37,996 nucleotides of DNA from Propionivibrio sp. (GTDB taxonomy: Bacteria; Pseudomonadota; Gammaproteobacteria; Burkholderiales; Rhodocyclaceae), in assembly GCF_017995515.1 (NCBI RefSeq), contig NZ_JAGOIT010000024.1:1-37996 (forward strand), read 5' to 3'. Of the stretch, positions 18,579-28,600 are shown in pieces. The translations under genes were made by a program, and so were the position numbers. Below the pieces are notes generated by a model. The model was not told the DNA's origin and searched no databases. It saw nothing but the letters and a program-made list of their open reading frames with translations. Numbering within the stretch: position 1 is the first letter of the stretch; each line of letters starts with the position of its first letter.

Positions 18579-19138
18579 TTCTTACCCCCCTCAGGCGATT
18601 CACGCTTGAGAAATGCAAACAGGCTGAATTCATTCAAACGCCTTTTCTCCACCTGGACCGCCTTGATTTCGACCAACTGAGGTCTTTCCAGCCACGGTGA
18701 AGCTTCGATATTCCGCATCAGGGTCGATACTCGGGCACTCGATTGCGCATAACCAACAAGCGATATTTTCGCGTTTTCCTGCTTGATGGACCGGAGATAA
18801 ACCCCCTCAGGCATCTGCTTTACAAGTTCGCTCAACAAACGAACCGCTTCAGCCCGGTCTCGCTGCAACGACTCGATGATTTGCTTGCGCGCGAGCAACG
18901 CTTGTGTCTGCTCCTTCAACTTCTTGATTTCGTCGATTTGCTTGTCGAGAGCGGCTATCTCCGACTTCAGGAAGCTATTCCGCGCCTCTTGGGAGGTGAT
19001 ATAGCCGTCGATAATTGAGTAAGTCAGAAAAACAATCAGACCGGCCAAAACGGAAACCAGGACGAGCAATCCGTAAAACTGCTGCCGCCTGGCCTTCCGC
19101 TTTTCCTCCCGATGCGGAAGTAGATTGATTCGAATCAT
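18575..19138 (-). CDS. pilN: Type IV pilus inner-membrane protein
   Basis: A 187-residue PilN. The conserved cytoplasmic N-terminus MIRINLLPHREEKRKARR binds the groove of PilM. A single membrane segment follows (about 23-45), then a coiled coil (about 50-85) and a small ferredoxin-like domain. It overlaps pilO and pilM by 4 bp each (ATGA), so expression of the set is translationally coupled. Confidence 0.95.
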   Translation of the reverse strand: MIRINLLPHREEKRKARRQQFYGLLVLVSVLAGLIVFLTYSIIDGYITSQEARNSFLKSEIAALDKQIDEIKKLKEQTQALLARKQIIESLQRDRAEAVRLLSELVKQMPEGVYLRSIKQENAKISLVGYAQSSARVSTLMRNIEASPWLERPQLVEIKAVQVEKRRLNEFSLFAFLKRESPEGGKK

Positions 19139-20214
19139 TCGTCAAACCTCCGCAAGGCGAGACCACAAGCGACGACCAGCGAAGGCGCATCCTGCAGGAG
19201 ATTTTTGGCCTTGACTCGCTCCGAAAGAAGCATGTCCGCAAACGGATTGGCGACCACCGTGTTGATTTGCGTCCGCGACGCAACGGCCTCATCCGCCCCT
19301 GGAAGCACCGCACACCCTCCCGAAAGAACAATGTGACTTACCTGGTTAAACTGCGTCGACGTAAAGAAAAACTGTAGCGCTCTGGAAACCTCCAGCGCCA
19401 TGCTTTCAACAAAAGGTTGCAGTACTTCGGATTCGTAATTGTCGGGCAGGTTATTACGGCGCTTTTCTGTTTCGGCTTCCTCGAAAGTCATGCCAAAAAG
19501 ACGGGCGACATCCTGTGTCAGTTGATTGCCACCAAAAGCCTGCTCCCGACCATACAGTTGCTGCCCATCGCGAAGCACCGTGAGGCTCATCACGTTGGCG
19601 CCAATATCCACCAGCGCGATTACTTGCCCCTTGCCGCCTTCGGGAAGTTGCTTCGAGATCAGATCAAAGGCGGCAAGCGCCGCATAGGACTCGACATCCA
19701 TGACCACAGCCTTGAGGCCGGCGGACTCAACAACCGCAACACGATCTTCGACCTTTTCCTTTCTCGATGCGGCTATCAGAACCTCGATCTCGTCCGGTGA
19801 CGAGGGCGCCGGTCCAACAATCTGGAAGTCGAGATTCACTTCCTCAAGCGCGAAAGGTATGTACTGATTTGCCTCAGACTCGACCTGCAGTTCCAATTCC
19901 TGCTCGCGCAGCCCTGCAGCCACAATGATCTTTTTTGTAATCACGTGCGACGTTGGCAACGCAATCGCCACCGAGCGCGTTGAGGTAGCCAAGCGCTTCC
20001 ACGCACGCCGAATCGCCTCGGCGGTCGCTTCCAGATTGACGATATTGCCGTCAGCTACCGCATCCCTCGGCAATACCTCAATCGCGTAGCGCTCTACCCG
20101 GAAACCACCTTTTCCATCGCTTCCCAACTCGACCATCTTGACGGCAGAAGAACTGATATCAAGACCAATGAGGGAGCGCGCCTTAGGATTAAAGATCGAT
20201 AGATCGAGTTGCAA
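19135..20214 (-). CDS. pilM: Type IV pilus actin-like ATPase
   Basis: A 359-residue cytoplasmic actin/FtsA-fold protein that recruits the PilN N-terminus. It shows phosphate-1 IGLDISSSAVKMVELG (about 16-31), VDIGANVMSLTVL (phosphate-2 region) and LSGGCAVLPGADEAV (adenosine region). A TTG start at 20214 is supported by GGGGGT 6 nt upstream; no better ATG precedes the conserved core. First gene of pilMNOPQ, divergent from the PBP1A gene, the standard arrangement in beta- and gammaproteobacteria. Confidence 0.95.
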   Translation of the reverse strand: MQLDLSIFNPKARSLIGLDISSSAVKMVELGSDGKGGFRVERYAIEVLPRDAVADGNIVNLEATAEAIRRAWKRLATSTRSVAIALPTSHVITKKIIVAAGLREQELELQVESEANQYIPFALEEVNLDFQIVGPAPSSPDEIEVLIAASRKEKVEDRVAVVESAGLKAVVMDVESYAALAAFDLISKQLPEGGKGQVIALVDIGANVMSLTVLRDGQQLYGREQAFGGNQLTQDVARLFGMTFEEAETEKRRNNLPDNYESEVLQPFVESMALEVSRALQFFFTSTQFNQVSHIVLSGGCAVLPGADEAVASRTQINTVVANPFADMLLSERVKAKNLLQDAPSLVVACGLALRRFDE

Positions 20215-20264
20215 ATTGCCACCCCCGAAAAAACCCTTGAATAATTGGTAGTTAGCGCACTTAT

Positions 20265-20293
20265 AGATAATCTACTTTAGATCCTAGCAACAA
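20265..20293 (-). promoter_or_regulatory. Candidate sigma-70 promoter for pilM
   Basis: On the minus strand TTGTTG (20288-20293) and TTATCT (20265-20270) are separated by 17 nt, about 50 bp upstream of the pilM start. The surrounding 193-bp spacer is very AT-rich (21 of 60 bases G or C at 20221-20280). Each hexamer has two mismatches to consensus. Confidence 0.35.
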
Positions 20294-20370
20294 GTATCCG
20301 TCATGTAAAGCCATTAGGATCCGGGCAATTGTACGAAAACCGCCCTGTACCGACCAAGTGGGCCAGAGAT

Positions 20371-20376
20371 TATAAT
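20371..20376 (+). promoter_or_regulatory. Candidate -10 element for the PBP1A gene
   Basis: A perfect TATAAT lies 31 bp upstream of the TTG start of the PBP1A gene. The -35 region at normal spacing (around 20348-20353) is poor, so this is a partial promoter call only. Confidence 0.4.
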
Positions 20377-20407
20377 CAGCGGGTGTTGCTCACCACCGGA
20401 ACTCGCT

Positions 20408-22708
20408 TTGCCTAACCTTTCCCGCTGGATTCTCTATCCCATCCTGTTCGTCGTCGGACTGTTCGCGATCGCGATCGCAATGGTTGTCGTCGTCCTGACG
20501 CTCACTTACCCGAATCTGCCGTCGCTTGAAGTATTGACGGACTATCGCCCCAAGATTCCGCTCCGCGTTTTCACGGTCGACGGCCAGATGATTGGCGAGT
20601 TTGGCGAGGAACGGCGCGAAATCATTCGCTTTCCCGATGTTCCGGAAGTGATGAAGCAAGCGATTCTGGCAGCGGAGGACGAACGCTTTTACCAGCACGG
20701 TGGCGTCGACGCGCAAGGCATTCTGCGTGCGGCGGTCAGCAATTTCGTTGGCGGCAGCCGGCGCCAAGGAGCGTCAACAATCACGCAGCAGGTGGCAAAG
20801 AACTTCTTCCTTTCATCGGAAAAGACTTACGTCCGCAAGCTCTACGAGGCGTTGCTGTCGTTCAAGATCGAACGAAATCTCAGCAAGGATCAGATTTTCG
20901 AGTTGTACATCAACCAGATTTTCCTGGGGCAGCGCGCGTACGGCTTTGGCGCCGCGGCACAGATCTACTTTGGCAAGTCGCTCAAGGAACTGACCATCGC
21001 CGAAGCGGCGATGCTGGCCGGATTGCCTAAAGCGCCGTCGGCATTCAATCCGGTGGTTAACCCCAAACGCGCACGCCTAAGGCAGCAATACGTACTGCGC
21101 AGAATGCACGAACTCGGTTTCATCAATGCCGAACAACACGAAACGGCGACCAAGCAGGCCCTGATCGTAAAGCGCGAAACCAACGTGTTCCCGGTCCATG
21201 CCGAGTACGTCGCCGAGATGGCACGGCAGATTGCGGCTGATCGTTTTCCCGACGACGTCTACAGTGCGGGCTTGAAGGTCTACACCACCATCCACCAGGA
21301 AGATCAGGAGGCGGCGTACGCGAGCCTCAGGCGCAATGTGCTCGATTACGACCGTCGACACGGTTATCGCGGCGCAGAAGCCTACGTCGAGATGACGGAC
21401 ATCAAGTCCGAACAGGACGAAGCGCTCGACGAACTGCTGCAGGACTATCACGATTCCGAAGATATGCATCCAGCGATTGTCCTGAGCAGCGACACAAAAC
21501 AGATTCGCGCGTACCGGCGCGGCGGTGACGTAATCACGATCAGCGGCGACGGTCTGAAGTTCGCAGCCCGCATGATTGACGACAAGGCACCCGCCAACAA
21601 GCGCTTGCGCCGCGGCGCGGTCATCCGGGTACAGACAGACGCCAAGAACAACTGGCGGATTACGCAAATGCCGGAGGTCGAGGCCGCTTTCCTGTCGGCC
21701 GACCCACAGGACGGTTCGATTCGTTCGTTGATTGGCGGATTCGACTTCAACCGCAACAAGTTCAATCATGTCACGCAGGCGTGGCGCCAACCGGGATCGA
21801 GCTTCAAGCCATTCATCTATTCCGGCGCGCTCGAAAAAGGCTTCACCCCGGCTTCCATCGTACAGGACGACCCGATCAGCTTCCCTGCGTCGGTAACCGG
21901 CAGCCGGGCATGGGAGCCGAAGAACTATGACGGCAAGTACGAAGGCGCGATGCGCCTGCGGACAGCGCTGGCCAAGTCGAAGAACATGGTCTCGATTCGA
22001 CTCCTGCAAGCCAGTGGCGTGCAATTCATTCAGGACTACGCAACGCGTTTCGGGTTTGACGCCGACAAGCACCCGGCCTACCTGACGATGGCGCTCGGCG
22101 CGGGGTCCGTCACGCCTTGGCAAATGGTGGCCGGCTATTCGGTATTTGCCAATGGCGGCTATCGGGTTCAGCCGTACATCGTGCGCGACATCCGCGATGC
22201 GAACGGCAACGTGCTGGCCGAAAGCAAGCCGGTCACCGCCGGCGACGAATCGCTGCTGGTGATCGACCCGCGCAACGCGTATCTGATGGACAGCATGCTG
22301 CGCGACGTCACCCTCTACGGGACCGCGGCACGCGCCTCGGGCACGCTCAAACGACGCGATCTCGCCGGCAAGACCGGCACCACCAACGAGCATGTCGATG
22401 CGTGGTTCTGTGGCTACCAGAGAACGGTCGTCGGTTGCTCGTGGATCGGTTTCGATCAACCCAAGAATCTCGGCAAGGGTGAAACCGGCGGATCGGCGGC
22501 GCTGCCCGCCTGGATCGGCTACATGGCAACCGCGTTGAAAGACGTGCCCGAGTCGGTCATGCCGCAGCCCGACGGACTCGTGGCGATGGAGATTACCGGT
22601 TCCGGCAAGGGACCGCGCAAGGAGTTTTTCTATCAGGAGAACGTTCCGCCTGCGGACGTGGAATCCGAACCGCCCCCGCAGGACGAGGAATCAAACCCGG
22701 TCGACTGA
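20408..22708 (+). CDS. mrcA: Penicillin-binding protein 1A (class A)
   Basis: Bifunctional peptidoglycan synthase of 766 residues, anchored by one N-terminal membrane segment (about 9-33). The GT51 glycosyltransferase domain (about 60-235) has catalytic E90 in AAEDERF and RQGASTITQQ. The transpeptidase domain (about 430-720) has the three penicillin-binding motifs: S464-x-x-K467 (QPGSSFKPF), S524-K-N526, and K655-T-G. Between them lies an OB-type insert (about 320-420), as in PBP1A (ponA/mrcA). Translation appears to start at TTG (20408); no in-frame ATG precedes the membrane segment. Divergent from pilMNOPQ, its usual neighbour. Confidence 0.95.
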   Translation: MPNLSRWILYPILFVVGLFAIAIAMVVVVLTLTYPNLPSLEVLTDYRPKIPLRVFTVDGQMIGEFGEERREIIRFPDVPEVMKQAILAAEDERFYQHGGVDAQGILRAAVSNFVGGSRRQGASTITQQVAKNFFLSSEKTYVRKLYEALLSFKIERNLSKDQIFELYINQIFLGQRAYGFGAAAQIYFGKSLKELTIAEAAMLAGLPKAPSAFNPVVNPKRARLRQQYVLRRMHELGFINAEQHETATKQALIVKRETNVFPVHAEYVAEMARQIAADRFPDDVYSAGLKVYTTIHQEDQEAAYASLRRNVLDYDRRHGYRGAEAYVEMTDIKSEQDEALDELLQDYHDSEDMHPAIVLSSDTKQIRAYRRGGDVITISGDGLKFAARMIDDKAPANKRLRRGAVIRVQTDAKNNWRITQMPEVEAAFLSADPQDGSIRSLIGGFDFNRNKFNHVTQAWRQPGSSFKPFIYSGALEKGFTPASIVQDDPISFPASVTGSRAWEPKNYDGKYEGAMRLRTALAKSKNMVSIRLLQASGVQFIQDYATRFGFDADKHPAYLTMALGAGSVTPWQMVAGYSVFANGGYRVQPYIVRDIRDANGNVLAESKPVTAGDESLLVIDPRNAYLMDSMLRDVTLYGTAARASGTLKRRDLAGKTGTTNEHVDAWFCGYQRTVVGCSWIGFDQPKNLGKGETGGSAALPAWIGYMATALKDVPESVMPQPDGLVAMEITGSGKGPRKEFFYQENVPPADVESEPPPQDEESNPVD

Positions 22709-22728
22709 TCGCGCTCCGGATCAGTCGA
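22701..22728. terminator. Perfect inverted repeat at convergent gene ends
   Basis: TCGACTGATC (22701-22710) and GATCAGTCGA (22719-22728) form a perfect 10-bp stem with an 8-nt loop. It spans the stop codons of both the PBP1A gene (plus) and cyaY (minus). There is no U-tract on either side, so it may be a bidirectional barrier or 3'-end stabiliser rather than a classic terminator. Confidence 0.5.
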
Positions 22729-23038
22729 GCTTGATCGATTCGCCCGACTGCGCAGTCAGCAGCACGGAAAGCGACGCCATCAACTCGCTTTGATCGCGGG
22801 TATTGCGCCAGACGCTGCCATCCCAGCGGAAGTGAAAACCGCCTGAGCGCGCGGCCACCCAGATTTCCCGGGCCGCCGCGTGACGGTTCACGACGATCTT
22901 GCCACCGTCGGGAAACTCGATCTCGAGCACGCCCGAACTGATCATCGCAAAATCCAGATCGGCGCCGCTCCGCTCCAGCCCGGCCTCGATCCGCGTCAGC
23001 GCCTCGTCGGCCAGTGCGTTGAATTCGCTATCATTCAT
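22721..23038 (-). CDS. cyaY: Bacterial frataxin
   Basis: A 105-residue frataxin homologue, an iron-binding regulator of IscS-dependent Fe-S cluster assembly in the cytosol. Family features are the acidic N-terminal helix (ALADEALTRIEAGLE), then beta-strands with VLEIEFPDGGKIVVNRHAA, REIWVAARSGGFHF and W-rich DGSVWRNT. Length matches E. coli CyaY (106). It is divergent from lptM with 34 bp between starts and converges on the PBP1A gene. The cyaY/lptM/lysA arrangement is widely conserved. Confidence 0.95.
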   Translation of the reverse strand: MNDSEFNALADEALTRIEAGLERSGADLDFAMISSGVLEIEFPDGGKIVVNRHAAAREIWVAARSGGFHFRWDGSVWRNTRDQSELMASLSVLLTAQSGESIKLD

Positions 23039-23072
23039 CCCGTGCTACCATTTTTCAATTTCGGTTATTCCC

Positions 23073-23246
23073 ATGCGCCAACAACTCACGCTGACCATCC
23101 TGCTGGTTTCGACCCTGCTTGGCGCCTGCGGCACGCGCGGCCCGCTGACCCTGCCGCAACCGCCCAAAGAATCGGCCGCTAGCAACGCCACGCGGCCGAC
23201 AACGCTCACTTCAACCGATCTTAACACGGCAAAAGTACCCTCCTGA
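23073..23246 (+). CDS. lptM: Small lipoprotein, LptM (YifL) family
   Basis: A 57-residue lipoprotein. It has a signal peptide with lipobox LLGAC (Cys19) and the family signature CGTRGPLTLP directly after the lipidated cysteine, followed by a short Ser/Thr/Pro-rich tail. LptM assists disulfide maturation of LptD in the LPS translocon. It lies between cyaY and lysA, as expected. Its TGA stop shares one base with the lysA ATG (TGATG). An ATG at 23073 is chosen over longer frame extensions because it yields the signal peptide. Confidence 0.88.
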   Translation: MRQQLTLTILLVSTLLGACGTRGPLTLPQPPKESAASNATRPTTLTSTDLNTAKVPS

Positions 23247-24490
23247 TGAACGCATTCTCGCTGAAGAACGGCCAACTGCACGCCGAATCCGTCCCGCTTT
23301 CCGACGTCGCCGAGCGCTTCGGCACGCCGTGCTACGTCTACTCCTGCGCCGCGCTTGAAGCCGCTTTCGACGAGTTCAAGCGCGAACTCGACGGCGTCGA
23401 TTCGCTGATCTGCTACGCGGTCAAGGCCAATTCGAACCTCGCGGTGCTCAACGTCTTCGCGCGCCTCGGCGCCGGATTCGACATCGTCTCGCTCGGCGAG
23501 TTGAAGCGTGCGCTCGCCGCCGGCGCCGATCCTAAGAAAATCGTCTTTTCCGGCGTCGGCAAGTCGGCTTCGGAAATGGCCTTTGCCCTGGAAACCGGTA
23601 TTCACTGCTTCAACGTCGAATCCGCGCCTGAACTCGATCGCCTCAACGCCGTCGCCGGTAAGCTAGGGAAGAAAGCGCCGATCAGCCTGCGCGTCAATCC
23701 GAACGTCGATGCCAAGACGCACCCGTACATTTCGACAGGACTCAAGGAAAACAAGTTCGGCGTCGCCTACGAGGATGCGCTCAAGATCTACCAGCAGGCC
23801 GCCGCGCTGCCCAACCTGGAGGTTGTCGGCATCGACTGCCACATCGGCTCGCAACTGCTCGACCCGGCACCCTTCGCCGAAGCGCTCGACAAGCTGCTGC
23901 AACTCATCGACCAACTCCGGTGCAACGGCATCGAGCTGCGCCACATCGACCTCGGCGGCGGACTCGGCATCCGCTACAAGGACGAAGAAGAGCCCTCCGT
24001 CAGCTCCTACCTGCAACCGCTGCTCGACGAACTCAAGGGACGAGGACTGAAGATCATGCTGGAACCGGGAAGACGCCTGGTGGGCAACGCCGGCGCGCTG
24101 CTCACGCGCGTCGAATACCTGAAGCCCGGCGAGGCGAAGAATTTCGCCATCGTCGACGCGGCGATGAACGACCTCGCGCGCCCGGCGCTCTACGACGCCT
24201 GGCACGACATCGTGCCGGTCGTGCCGCGCGACGGTGCGGGCAGCGACTGGGAGATCGTCGGCCCGGTCTGCGAGTCGAGCGACTTTCTCGGCCACCAGCG
24301 CGCCTTGAACGTCCAGCCCGGCGATCTGCTCGCCGTCCTGTCGGCCGGCGCCTACGGCATGGTGATGAGCTCCAACTACAACACCCGCCCGCGCGTTGCC
24401 GAAGTGATGGTCGACGGAACGCAAATGCACCTGATCCGGCGCCGCGAGACGATCGAGGAACTCTACGCGCTGGAAAGCATATTGCCTTGA
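23246..24490 (+). CDS. lysA: Diaminopimelate decarboxylase
   Basis: PLP-dependent last step of lysine synthesis: meso-DAP to L-lysine and CO2. 414 residues, fold-III alanine-racemase type barrel plus beta domain. The PLP lysine is K60 in CYAVKANSN. HIGSQ, GGGLGIRY and EPGRRLVGNAG bind the cofactor, and CESSDFLG and SAGAYGMVMSSNYN complete the dimer active site. It is translationally coupled to lptM upstream (TGATG) and to the RND adaptor downstream (TTGA overlap). Confidence 0.97.
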   Translation: MNAFSLKNGQLHAESVPLSDVAERFGTPCYVYSCAALEAAFDEFKRELDGVDSLICYAVKANSNLAVLNVFARLGAGFDIVSLGELKRALAAGADPKKIVFSGVGKSASEMAFALETGIHCFNVESAPELDRLNAVAGKLGKKAPISLRVNPNVDAKTHPYISTGLKENKFGVAYEDALKIYQQAAALPNLEVVGIDCHIGSQLLDPAPFAEALDKLLQLIDQLRCNGIELRHIDLGGGLGIRYKDEEEPSVSSYLQPLLDELKGRGLKIMLEPGRRLVGNAGALLTRVEYLKPGEAKNFAIVDAAMNDLARPALYDAWHDIVPVVPRDGAGSDWEIVGPVCESSDFLGHQRALNVQPGDLLAVLSAGAYGMVMSSNYNTRPRVAEVMVDGTQMHLIRRRETIEELYALESILP

Positions 24491-25638
24491 ACGCCGTTCG
24501 CACAGCCCTCCTGCTCGCAAGTTTTCTTGCGCTGGGCGCGTGCAGCGAGGGCGGTGCAAAGAAGCGACCGGAGACGCCGCCGGTTCCCGTGGCGGTAGCC
24601 CAGGCCGTGGCGCGGGACATGCCGATCCGCCTGCAAGTCGTCGGTCGCGCGGAAGCCTTCGAGAGCGTGGCGCTGAAAGCGCGCGTCGACGGACAGGTCG
24701 CCGCGCTGCTCTTTTCCGAGGGGCAACACGTCAGGCAGGGTGACCTGCTGATTCGCCTCGACCCGGCCGACTTCGCCGCGCGGCTGGCGCAAGCCGAAGC
24801 GGGCGTGGCGCGCGACGAAGCGCTGCTGGCCAAGACGCGCGCCGACACGACGCGCTACATGGCGCTCAAGGACCGCAATTTCGTCTCCGAAGAGAAGGTT
24901 AACGACACACGCACGAACGAAGCGGCCGCGCTGGCGAACCTGCGCGCGAGCAAGGCGGCCGTCGAAGTCGCACGCCTGCAGCGTTCCTACACCGAGATAC
25001 GCGCCCCCATTTCCGGCGTCATCGGCGCCCGGCTGGTCTTCCCCGGCTCAACCGTCAAGACCAACGATACGACGCTGGCGGTGATCAACCGCGTTCAGCC
25101 CCTGCACGTTTCCTTTCCGATCCCGGAGAAGCACCTGCCACGACTGCGCGCAGCAATGCAGGCGGGCGCGCTCAAGATCGAGGCACAGGCACCGAACGAC
25201 GCAACCGGTCGTTTTTCCGGCGTGGTCCGTTTCATCGACAACGCCGTCGACGCGGCGACCGGCACCATCCTCGTCAAGGCCGAACTCGACAACGCCGACG
25301 AATTGCTGACGCCGGGACAGTTCCTCAACGTGTCCCTGATTCTCGACACGCTGGCGAACGCCGTGACCGTCCCCGACGAAGCCGTGCAGCAAGGCGCGGA
25401 AGGCAACTTCGTCTATGTCGTCGTCAGCGACGGCACGGTCGAGATGCGCCGCATCGAGACAGCTGCGTCCGACGCGCAAACAACCGCCGTAGCGAAGGGA
25501 CTGGCAACCGGAGAGACGGTCGTCACCGACGGCCACCTGCGTCTGACGCCGGGCGCCAAGGTGAAGATCAAGGAAGGCGACAAGGCGCCCGCCGGGAAGA
25601 CCGACGGCCCGAAGGCCAACGCACCACAGGGCGCCTGA
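24487..25638 (+). CDS. RND efflux periplasmic adaptor (membrane fusion lipoprotein)
   Basis: A 383-residue MexA/AcrA/MdtA-type membrane fusion protein. It has a signal peptide with lipobox LGAC (Cys19), a barrel-sandwich lipoyl half-motif (ARVDGQVAALLFSEGQHVRQGD, about 70-90), an alpha-hairpin (about 100-165), the second lipoyl half (IRAPISGVIGARLVFPGSTV), a beta-barrel and a membrane-proximal domain, and a Lys-rich C-terminal tail. The start is a TTG at 24487 that overlaps the lysA stop by 4 bp, with GGAAAG upstream; no later ATG preserves the signal peptide. The pump gene follows with a one-base overlap. No TolC-like outer-membrane gene is present. Confidence 0.92.
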   Translation: MNAVRTALLLASFLALGACSEGGAKKRPETPPVPVAVAQAVARDMPIRLQVVGRAEAFESVALKARVDGQVAALLFSEGQHVRQGDLLIRLDPADFAARLAQAEAGVARDEALLAKTRADTTRYMALKDRNFVSEEKVNDTRTNEAAALANLRASKAAVEVARLQRSYTEIRAPISGVIGARLVFPGSTVKTNDTTLAVINRVQPLHVSFPIPEKHLPRLRAAMQAGALKIEAQAPNDATGRFSGVVRFIDNAVDAATGTILVKAELDNADELLTPGQFLNVSLILDTLANAVTVPDEAVQQGAEGNFVYVVVSDGTVEMRRIETAASDAQTTAVAKGLATGETVVTDGHLRLTPGAKVKIKEGDKAPAGKTDGPKANAPQGA

Positions 25639-28600
25639 TGAACCTGCCCGAGCTTTGCATCCGCCGCCCGGTGATGACGACGCTGCTGATGGCGGCCTTC
25701 GTCATCTTCGGCGTCATCGCCTACCGCGCGCTGCCGGTGTCCGAACTGCCCAACGTCGATTTCCCGACCATCTCGGTCAGCGCGAGCCTGCCCGGTGCGT
25801 CGCCGGAGACGATGGCCGCTGCGGTGGCGACGCCGCTCGAAGGCCAGTTCTCGACGATCGCCGGCCTCGACTCGATAAGTTCGACCAGCGCGCAGGGCTC
25901 GACGTCGATCACCTTGCAGTTCTCGCTCGATCGCAACATCGACGCCGCCGCGCAGGACGTGCAGTCGGCGATCGCCGCCGCGCAGCGCAAGCTGCCGTCG
26001 GGCATGCCCTCGCCGCCCTCGTTCCGCAAGGTCAACCCGGCCGACTCGCCGGTCTACTTCATCGCCCTCTCGTCGCCGACGCTGCCGTTGCCGGTGGTCA
26101 ACGAGTACGCCGAGACGCAGCTCGCGCAGCGCCTGTCGACCGTCGCCGGCGTCGCGCAGGTGCTCGTTTTCGGTTCGCAGAAATACGCCGTGCGCATCCG
26201 CACCAACCCGGACCAGCTCGTCGCCCGCGATCTCGGCATCGACGAGCTGCAGAAGGCGATCGCCGCCGCCAACGTCAACCAGCCGCTCGGCGTCTTCGAC
26301 GGCGCGCGGCAGAGCTTTTCGATCAAGGACAACGGCCAGTTGCAGACCGCTGCCGACTATCGGCCGCTGATCGTCGCCTGGCGCAACGGCGCGCCGATCC
26401 GGCTCGAGGACGTCGCGACGCCGATCGACGGCGTCGAGAACCAGCGCATCGCCAGCTGGAACGTCGACAAGCGCGCGATCGTACTCGCCATCCAGCGCCA
26501 GCCAGGCGCCAACACGATCGAGACCGTCCGCTCGATCGAGAAGCTCCTGCCCAGTTTCCAGGCCAACCTGCCGGCGGCAATCGAGATGAACACGCTCTAC
26601 GACCGCAGCATCTCGATCAGCGAGAGCGTGCATGACGTCCAGGTCACGCTCCTCATCGCCGGTTTCCTCGTCATCCTGGTCATCCTGCTATTCCTGCGCA
26701 ACCTGTCGGCGACGGTCATCCCGGCGCTGGCGCTGCCGATCTCGGTCATCGGAACGTTCGCTGCCATGTACGCGCTCGGTTTCAGTCTCGACAACCTCTC
26801 GCTGCTGGCGCTCACCCTCGCCGTCGGCTTCGTCGTCGATGACGCGATCGTCATGCTCGAGAACATCATCCGCCACATCGAACGCGGCGAAACGCCGATG
26901 CAGGCGGCGATCCAGGGCTCGCGAGAAATCGGCTTCACGATCATCTCGATGACCGTCTCGCTGATCGCCGTGTTCATTCCCGTGCTGTTCATGCGCGGCA
27001 TCGTCGGCCGTCTGCTGCACGAGTTCGCGGTGACGATCTGCGCGGCGATCCTGGTTTCCGGTGTCGTCTCGCTGACGCTGACGCCGATGCTGTGCAGCCG
27101 CTACCTGCGCCATTCCCGGCCAGAGCAACACGGACGCGTCTTCCGCCTCTTCGAGCGTTTCTTTGACGCCTGGCTCCGGCTCTATGAAACGACGCTGCGT
27201 GCCGCCATGGCGCACCCGCGCACGGTACTCGTCGGTTTTCTCGCCACCGTCGTGCTCAGCGCAATGCTCTTTTCGTCGATCCCGAAAGGATTCCTGCCGA
27301 GCGGCGACAGCGGGCAGATCACCGCATCGACCGAAGGCGCGCAGGACATCTCCTTTGCCGCGATGATCGAGCGCCAGCGCGCCGTCGCGGCGATCATCGC
27401 GCAGGACGCGAATGTCCGCTCGTTCATGTCGTCGGTGGGCGGCGGCGGGCCGCGCTCGACGGCGAATACCGGCTCGCTCAACCTGATCCTCAAGCCGCGC
27501 AGCGAACGCGCGCTGTCGGCCGACGAGATCATCCAGGCGTTGCGCCCCAAGCTCGCCGCCGTTCCCGGCATCAAGGTCTACATGCAGAACCCGCCGGCAA
27601 TCCGCATCGGCGGCCAGCAGACGTCGTCGCTCTACCAATACACGCTGCAGAGCACCGACCTCAAGGAGCTCTACCACTGGACCGACGTCCTGCTCGGGGA
27701 AATCCGCCAGCTGCCCGGTTTCGTCGACGTCACCAGCAACCTCAACAATCAGCGGCCGGTCGTCGAGATCGAGGTCGACCGCGACAAGATCGCCAGCTAC
27801 GGCCTCGGCTTCGCGCAGGTCGAGGACGCGTTGCAAAGCGCCTACGGTTCGCGCCAGATCTCGACGATCTACGGCGCGGCGAGCCAGTATCAGGTGATCC
27901 TCGAAGTCGCCCCGGAATTCCAGAGCGACCCGGCCATGCTCGCGCGCATCCACGTGCGCGCCTCCAACGGCAAGCTGATCCCGCTCGACACCGTAACGCA
28001 CGTTCGGCGTTCAACCGAAGCGCTGACGATCAACCACCAAGGCCAGCTGCCCTCGGTCACCATCTCGTTCAACCTGCAACCCGGCGTTTCGCTCGGCGAG
28101 GCGGTCGACCGCATCAAGGCGCGGGAAGCCGAACTGCGCTTGCCGGCGTCGCTCAACACGGGGTTGCAGGGCACCGCCCAGGCCTTCGAGGCGTCGCTGC
28201 AGGGACTCGGCATCCTGCTGCTGATCGCCGTGCTCGTCGTCTATCTCGTGCTCGGCATCCTCTACGAGAGCTTCATCCATCCGCTGACCATCCTCTCCGG
28301 GCTGCCGTCGGCGGCGCTCGGCGCGCTAATCACGCTCATGCTCTTCGGCGTCGACCTCAGCCTCTACGCCTTCGTCGGCGTCATCATGCTGATCGGTATC
28401 GTCAAGAAGAACGCGATCATGATGATCGACTTCGCGCTCGAGCGGCAGCGCCACGAGAAGACGCCGGCGCGCGAGGCGATCTTCCAGGCCTGCCTGATCC
28501 GCTTCCGCCCGATCATGATGACGACGATGGCCGCGCTCGTCGGCACGCTGCCCATTGCCGCCGGCTGGGGCGCCGGCGCCGAAGTGCGGCAACCGCTCGG

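Noticed and set aside
21077..22459. A 460-residue minus-strand open frame inside the PBP1A gene
   Set aside because: Antisense shadow; the plus strand has all glycosyltransferase and transpeptidase motifs and no ribosome-binding site precedes the antisense frame.
26688..28001. A 437-residue minus-strand open frame inside the RND permease gene
   Set aside because: Antisense shadow with very high Arg/Asp content and no domain.
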